7,563 nucleotides of DNA from Candidatus Bathyarchaeota archaeon (GTDB taxonomy: Archaea > Thermoproteota > Bathyarchaeia > Bathyarchaeales > WUQV01), in assembly GCA_009889585.1 (NCBI GenBank), contig WUQV01000275.1, positions 1 through 7,563 on the forward strand. The letters are read 5' to 3'. Positions 6,254 to 7,563 of this stretch are shown here, piece by piece (position 1 is the stretch's first letter; each line of letters begins with the position of its first letter). Under the pieces are notes generated by a model. That model made no database searches, was not told the origin of the DNA, and saw nothing but the letters and a program-made list of their open reading frames with translations. The position numbers and the translations under genes are program-made.

Positions 6254-6625
6254 ATGGAGGAGGAACATAAGGGTTTCGCTCTCATCCCCCGGCTTTCGCA
6301 AGGGGACTTCCCGCCGATAAAGTTAAAGGAGGAGCGAAGCCCCTTCACTGTTCCCTTAGATGATTTTGAAAGGCTTTCATTTAATGAATGGAGAGCTTTA
6401 GCGCTTAAGGTTCGTGAGTTATTTAAGGGGGAGGTAGATAAAGTTTTTAAGGAAGATCCAACTGTAGAATTTGTTGTAATTTGCGATGGAAAAATTATCT
6501 ATACTACTGATGACCTAGTAAATGTCTATGGTGATAAACTTAAGGATTTAATGAAAAGTAAGGGGAAGCCATGTTATGTATTTGCTAGACCATTATTAAC
6601 CGAGGAGGCACAGGGGATCCGCTAG
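6254..6625 (+). CDS. Small hypothetical protein, possibly with an element-derived N-terminus
   Basis: This 123-residue acidic soluble protein belongs to no family I can name with certainty. Residues 31-118 look like a genuine compact archaeal domain: FTVPLDDFERLSFNEWRAL, helix LKVRELFKGEVDKVF, strand VEFVVICDGKIIYTTDD, helix YGDKLKDLMKSKG, strand PCYVFARPLL. A WRALALKVRE...VICDGKIIY pattern recalls uncharacterised archaeal proteins sometimes found beside retropepsin-like proteases. The first 30 or so codons are GC-rich and antisense to the TnpB remnant, while the rest is AT-rich. The start may therefore be a replacement acquired with the insertion. The Shine-Dalgarno site supports ATG 6254. 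The stop is TAG at 6623-6625, and the same frame stays open after it without clear protein character. Confidence 0.7.
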   Translation: MEEEHKGFALIPRLSQGDFPPIKLKEERSPFTVPLDDFERLSFNEWRALALKVRELFKGEVDKVFKEDPTVEFVVICDGKIIYTTDDLVNVYGDKLKDLMKSKGKPCYVFARPLLTEEAQGIR

Positions 6626-6877
6626 TCATTAAAAGCGGTTTTCATAATTCCTACGAGGACGATCGATAGGCCTTCGTCATTAGGGCTAAGCCATAGGCGA
6701 TTAAACGTGAATAAAAGAAAAAGCGAGTTAGCGGCGCTTCTAACGAAGTCACGCGGAGGTATTTGGAGTTTGATGAAGTATTGTTGGCTAAATTTCCTTA
6801 TCTTAAGGGAAAGATATAGGCAGCTCCAAGGGTCGAAAATGGAAATGTACTTGGGAATTCGATCGCGGATTTCAAAG

Positions 6878-6884
6878 TTTTTTT
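6878..6884 (+). terminator. T7 run
   Basis: AAAGTTTTTTTAACAAC on the + strand would serve as an archaeal poly-T terminator for transcripts from the 6254 gene, ahead of the next promoter. Confidence 0.4.
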
Positions 6885-6915
6885 AACAACTATTAGCCTA
6901 AGTGAGCGCCCACCT

Positions 6916-6934
6916 GACGAATCCCCCATTCGTC
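6916..6934. repeat. Perfect inverted repeat upstream of a promoter, possible operator
   Basis: GACGAAT (6916-6922), CCCCC, ATTCGTC (6928-6934). It ends 17 bases before the TATA box at 6952, where archaeal activators or repressors often bind. No T-run follows, so a terminator is less likely. Confidence 0.5.
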
Positions 6935-6951
6935 GTCAAACATGCAATAAG

Positions 6952-6959
6952 TTTTTAAG
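6952..6959 (+). promoter_or_regulatory. TATA box of the gene at 6991
   Basis: TTTTTAAG predicts a start near 6981. The short leader then contains GGTGAT (6982-6987), a common archaeal Shine-Dalgarno variant, three bases before the ATG. Confidence 0.65.
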
Positions 6960-6990
6960 GGTCGAATGTTTAATTTATTTCGGTGATCCC

Positions 6991-7245
6991 ATGGCTGAGA
7001 AGCCGAAGTGGATAGTGCCGGAGAAATTACCGACGCCAGTTCGAGTCCTCAGAAGGAGGGGCGAGTACGACGAGTGCATTCAAGAGTTCGTACAATCCGA
7101 ATTAACGAGCGCTTTGATTAGCATACCTGGCGTAAGGCCTGGTACGTTATACAGCCAATTGACGAAGAGGATAAAGGCGAGAGGATTAAAGGAAAAGGTT
7201 AAGGTGGCTAAGAGGAAGGACAAGATTTACTTGGTGAAGATTTAA
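6991..7245 (+). CDS. Small basic conserved-looking archaeal protein, function unknown
   Basis: This 84-residue protein has 13 lysines and 9 arginines spread along its length. Residues 1-25 are a proline- and arginine-rich lead (MAEKPKWIVPEKLPTPVRVL). A helix EYDECIQEFVQSELTSALI follows, then SIPGVRPGTLYSQLTKRIKA (43-62) and a basic strand pair LKEKVKVAKRKDKIYLVKI. The second half, a PGVRPGTLYSQLTKRI helix followed by a beta hairpin, could be a winged-helix or nucleic-acid-binding unit, but no family motif proves it. It has its own TATA box, a GGTGAT ribosome site, an upstream inverted repeat and a strong hairpin/poly-T terminator, so it is a single-gene transcript that is probably well expressed. 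I do not recognise a named family. Confidence 0.85.
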   Translation: MAEKPKWIVPEKLPTPVRVLRRRGEYDECIQEFVQSELTSALISIPGVRPGTLYSQLTKRIKARGLKEKVKVAKRKDKIYLVKI

Positions 7246-7246
7246 A

Positions 7247-7266
7247 AGAGAGCGGTACGCCTCTCT
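7247..7266 (+). repeat. Hairpin just after the stop codon
   Basis: AGAGAG (7247-7252) pairs with CTCTCT (7261-7266), with a short CG/CG inner stem. It lies two bases past the stop and precedes the terminator hairpin, so it probably protects or shapes the 3' end of the message. Confidence 0.45.
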
Positions 7267-7274
7267 CGCAAGGA

Positions 7275-7317
7275 AGCTTGGCGACGAGCCAAGCTCGATC
7301 CCCCATTTTTTATTTTT
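7275..7317 (+). terminator. Hairpin plus poly-T terminator
   Basis: AGCTTGGC (7275-7282), loop GACGA, GCCAAGCT (7288-7295) is a perfect 8-bp stem. T6 and T5 runs follow at 7306-7317, giving a clear end for the gene at 6991-7245. Confidence 0.75.
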
Positions 7318-7366
7318 AGATGGCGATCGACGTTAGAGACCTAGCGTAATTCATAAGATGAGAAAG

Positions 7367-7374
7367 TTTAAATT
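7367..7374 (+). promoter_or_regulatory. TATA (box A) of the tRNA gene
   Basis: TTTAAATT is centred about 36 bases before the first base of the tRNA, giving a precursor leader of about 10 bases. Confidence 0.6.
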
Positions 7375-7405
7375 AGAACCCTTGAGTGAAAAAGGCAAGC
7401 GACGC

Positions 7406-7480
7406 GGGGCTGTCGGCTAGCTTGGCCTAGGCTACGAGGCTTGGGCCCTCGTGACGGGAGTTCAAATCTCCCCGGCCCCA
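7406..7480 (+). tRNA. tRNA-Pro(UGG)
   Basis: A complete 75-base cloverleaf. The acceptor GGGGCTG (7406-7412) pairs with CGGCCCC (7473-7479), with one G-T pair. The D stem is GGCT/GGCT (7415-7418/7430-7433) with two G-T pairs, and the loop has A14, GG and A21. The anticodon stem is CGAGG/CCTCG, with loop CTTGGGC (7440-7446) and anticodon TGG at 7442-7444. G37 follows, as usual in proline tRNAs. The T arm is GGGAG-TTCAAAT-CTCCC (7456-7472). The discriminator is A7480 and CCA is not encoded. There is no intron. Confidence 0.97.
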
Positions 7481-7485
7481 TCCGC

Positions 7486-7491
7486 TTTTTT
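7486..7491 (+). terminator. T6 terminator after the tRNA
   Basis: CGCTTTTTTG begins five bases past the tRNA, the normal poly-T end for a single tRNA transcript. The remaining 70 bases to the window edge show no feature I can support. Confidence 0.6.
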
Positions 7492-7563
7492 GAAAAACAG
7501 CCGGATTTAAGCCTCCGTTGAGCATCGTTATGTTTCCGGTTGCTATTTGTTGAAGGAACTCAA

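Larger units (their letters stand above)
6060..6345 (-). mobile_element. Right-end remnant of an IS200/IS605 TnpB element
   Basis: Read on the minus strand, the segment ends in GAAGCAGGAAGCCCCTCCC, the hairpin, and GGGGTAGTTCAC. This resembles the right ends of archaeal IS605-family TnpB elements as I recall them. The last coding piece reads RPEFKPAETPAGRL, stops at TGA 6097-6099, and continues in the next frame as EAGSPSLSEGVVH, like the tail of TnpB proteins (PEF.P.E...EAGSPSL). The same minus frame is open back to 6348. The catalytic RuvC-like and zinc-finger parts of TnpB and any TnpA are absent, so this is a solo end or a non-autonomous derivative. The 6060 boundary is fairly clear. The other boundary is uncertain (6240-6345); GC-rich sequence gives way to AT-rich sequence near 6350. 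Confidence 0.6.
6715..6990 (+). pseudogene. Protein-like frame broken by a TAG, upstream of and in frame with the next gene
   Basis: The frame opens after TAA 6712-6714 and reads ...ASNEVTRRYLEFDEVLLAKF then PYLKGKI. It meets TAG at 6817-6819, then continues AAPRVENGNVLGNSIADFKV and FLTTISLSERPPDES. It has no further stop before the ATG at 6991, with which it is in phase. The composition is protein-like up to about 6925. Beyond that it crosses the promoter of the next gene, so that part is not coding. No convincing start or Shine-Dalgarno site is seen. It may be a decayed gene or chance; a second + frame is also open here. Confidence 0.3.

Noticed and set aside
6097..6348. 83-codon minus frame as an independent gene
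   Set aside because: No start signals; its end matches the TnpB C-terminal tail and it is better read as part of the mobile-element remnant.
6626..6886. Open + frame following the TAG of the 6254 gene, as a readthrough extension
   Set aside because: The peptide (SLKAVFIIPTRTIDRPSSLG...) lacks protein-like character, and a competing frame in the same DNA looks better.
7430..7563. Minus frame open from the window edge (EFLQQIATGNITMLNGGLNP...)
   Set aside because: It would end inside the antisense of the tRNA and shows no recognised family; there is too little sequence to support a gene.
1..7563. CRISPR array or long direct repeats
   Set aside because: No regularly spaced repeats were seen on either strand.

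Overview
The window looks archaeal, probably a thermophile of the TACK/crenarchaeal side, although the lineage is inferred. The signs are TATA-box promoters close to starts or to Shine-Dalgarno sites, a TIP49/RuvB-like ATPase, an archaeal HEPN-like protein, a LAGLIDADG intein, a tRNA-Pro(UGG) without encoded CCA, and poly-T termination signals.

Layout. 1-2184 (+) is the 3' part of a radical SAM gene of the AmmeMemoRadiSam type, split by a 443-residue intein at 73-1401. The intein sits exactly at the third cysteine of the CX3CX2C iron-sulfur motif. 2171-2487 (-) holds a frame-broken, protein-like remnant. 2591-2971 (+) is a leaderless HEPN/PaREP1-like gene. 2972-3651 has no convincing gene, but contains a nested inverted repeat. 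3652-5019 (-) is the TIP49-like AAA+ ATPase, whose start is best placed 27 codons inside the longest frame. 5288-5917 (-) is a DUF3786 protein. About 6060-6345 (-) looks like the orphan right end of an IS200/IS605 TnpB element with an omega-RNA-like string of hairpins. A small + strand gene (6254-6625) begins inside that remnant and may be a chimera. 6715-6990 (+) carries a protein-like frame broken by one TAG. 6991-7245 (+) is a small basic conserved-looking protein with a clear promoter and a hairpin/poly-T terminator. 7406-7480 (+) is tRNA-Pro(UGG).

How the genes relate. There is no long operon: most genes have their own promoter signals and wide spacers. The region reads as single housekeeping genes (TIP49, tRNA, small basic protein) mixed with selfish DNA and decayed reading frames. 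The most notable feature is the intein: its own Cys1 takes the place of the third cluster ligand before splicing, so CX3CX2C exists in both precursor and spliced protein. The second is the TnpB-end remnant, which seems to have separated an older promoter and ribosome-binding site from the downstream gene.
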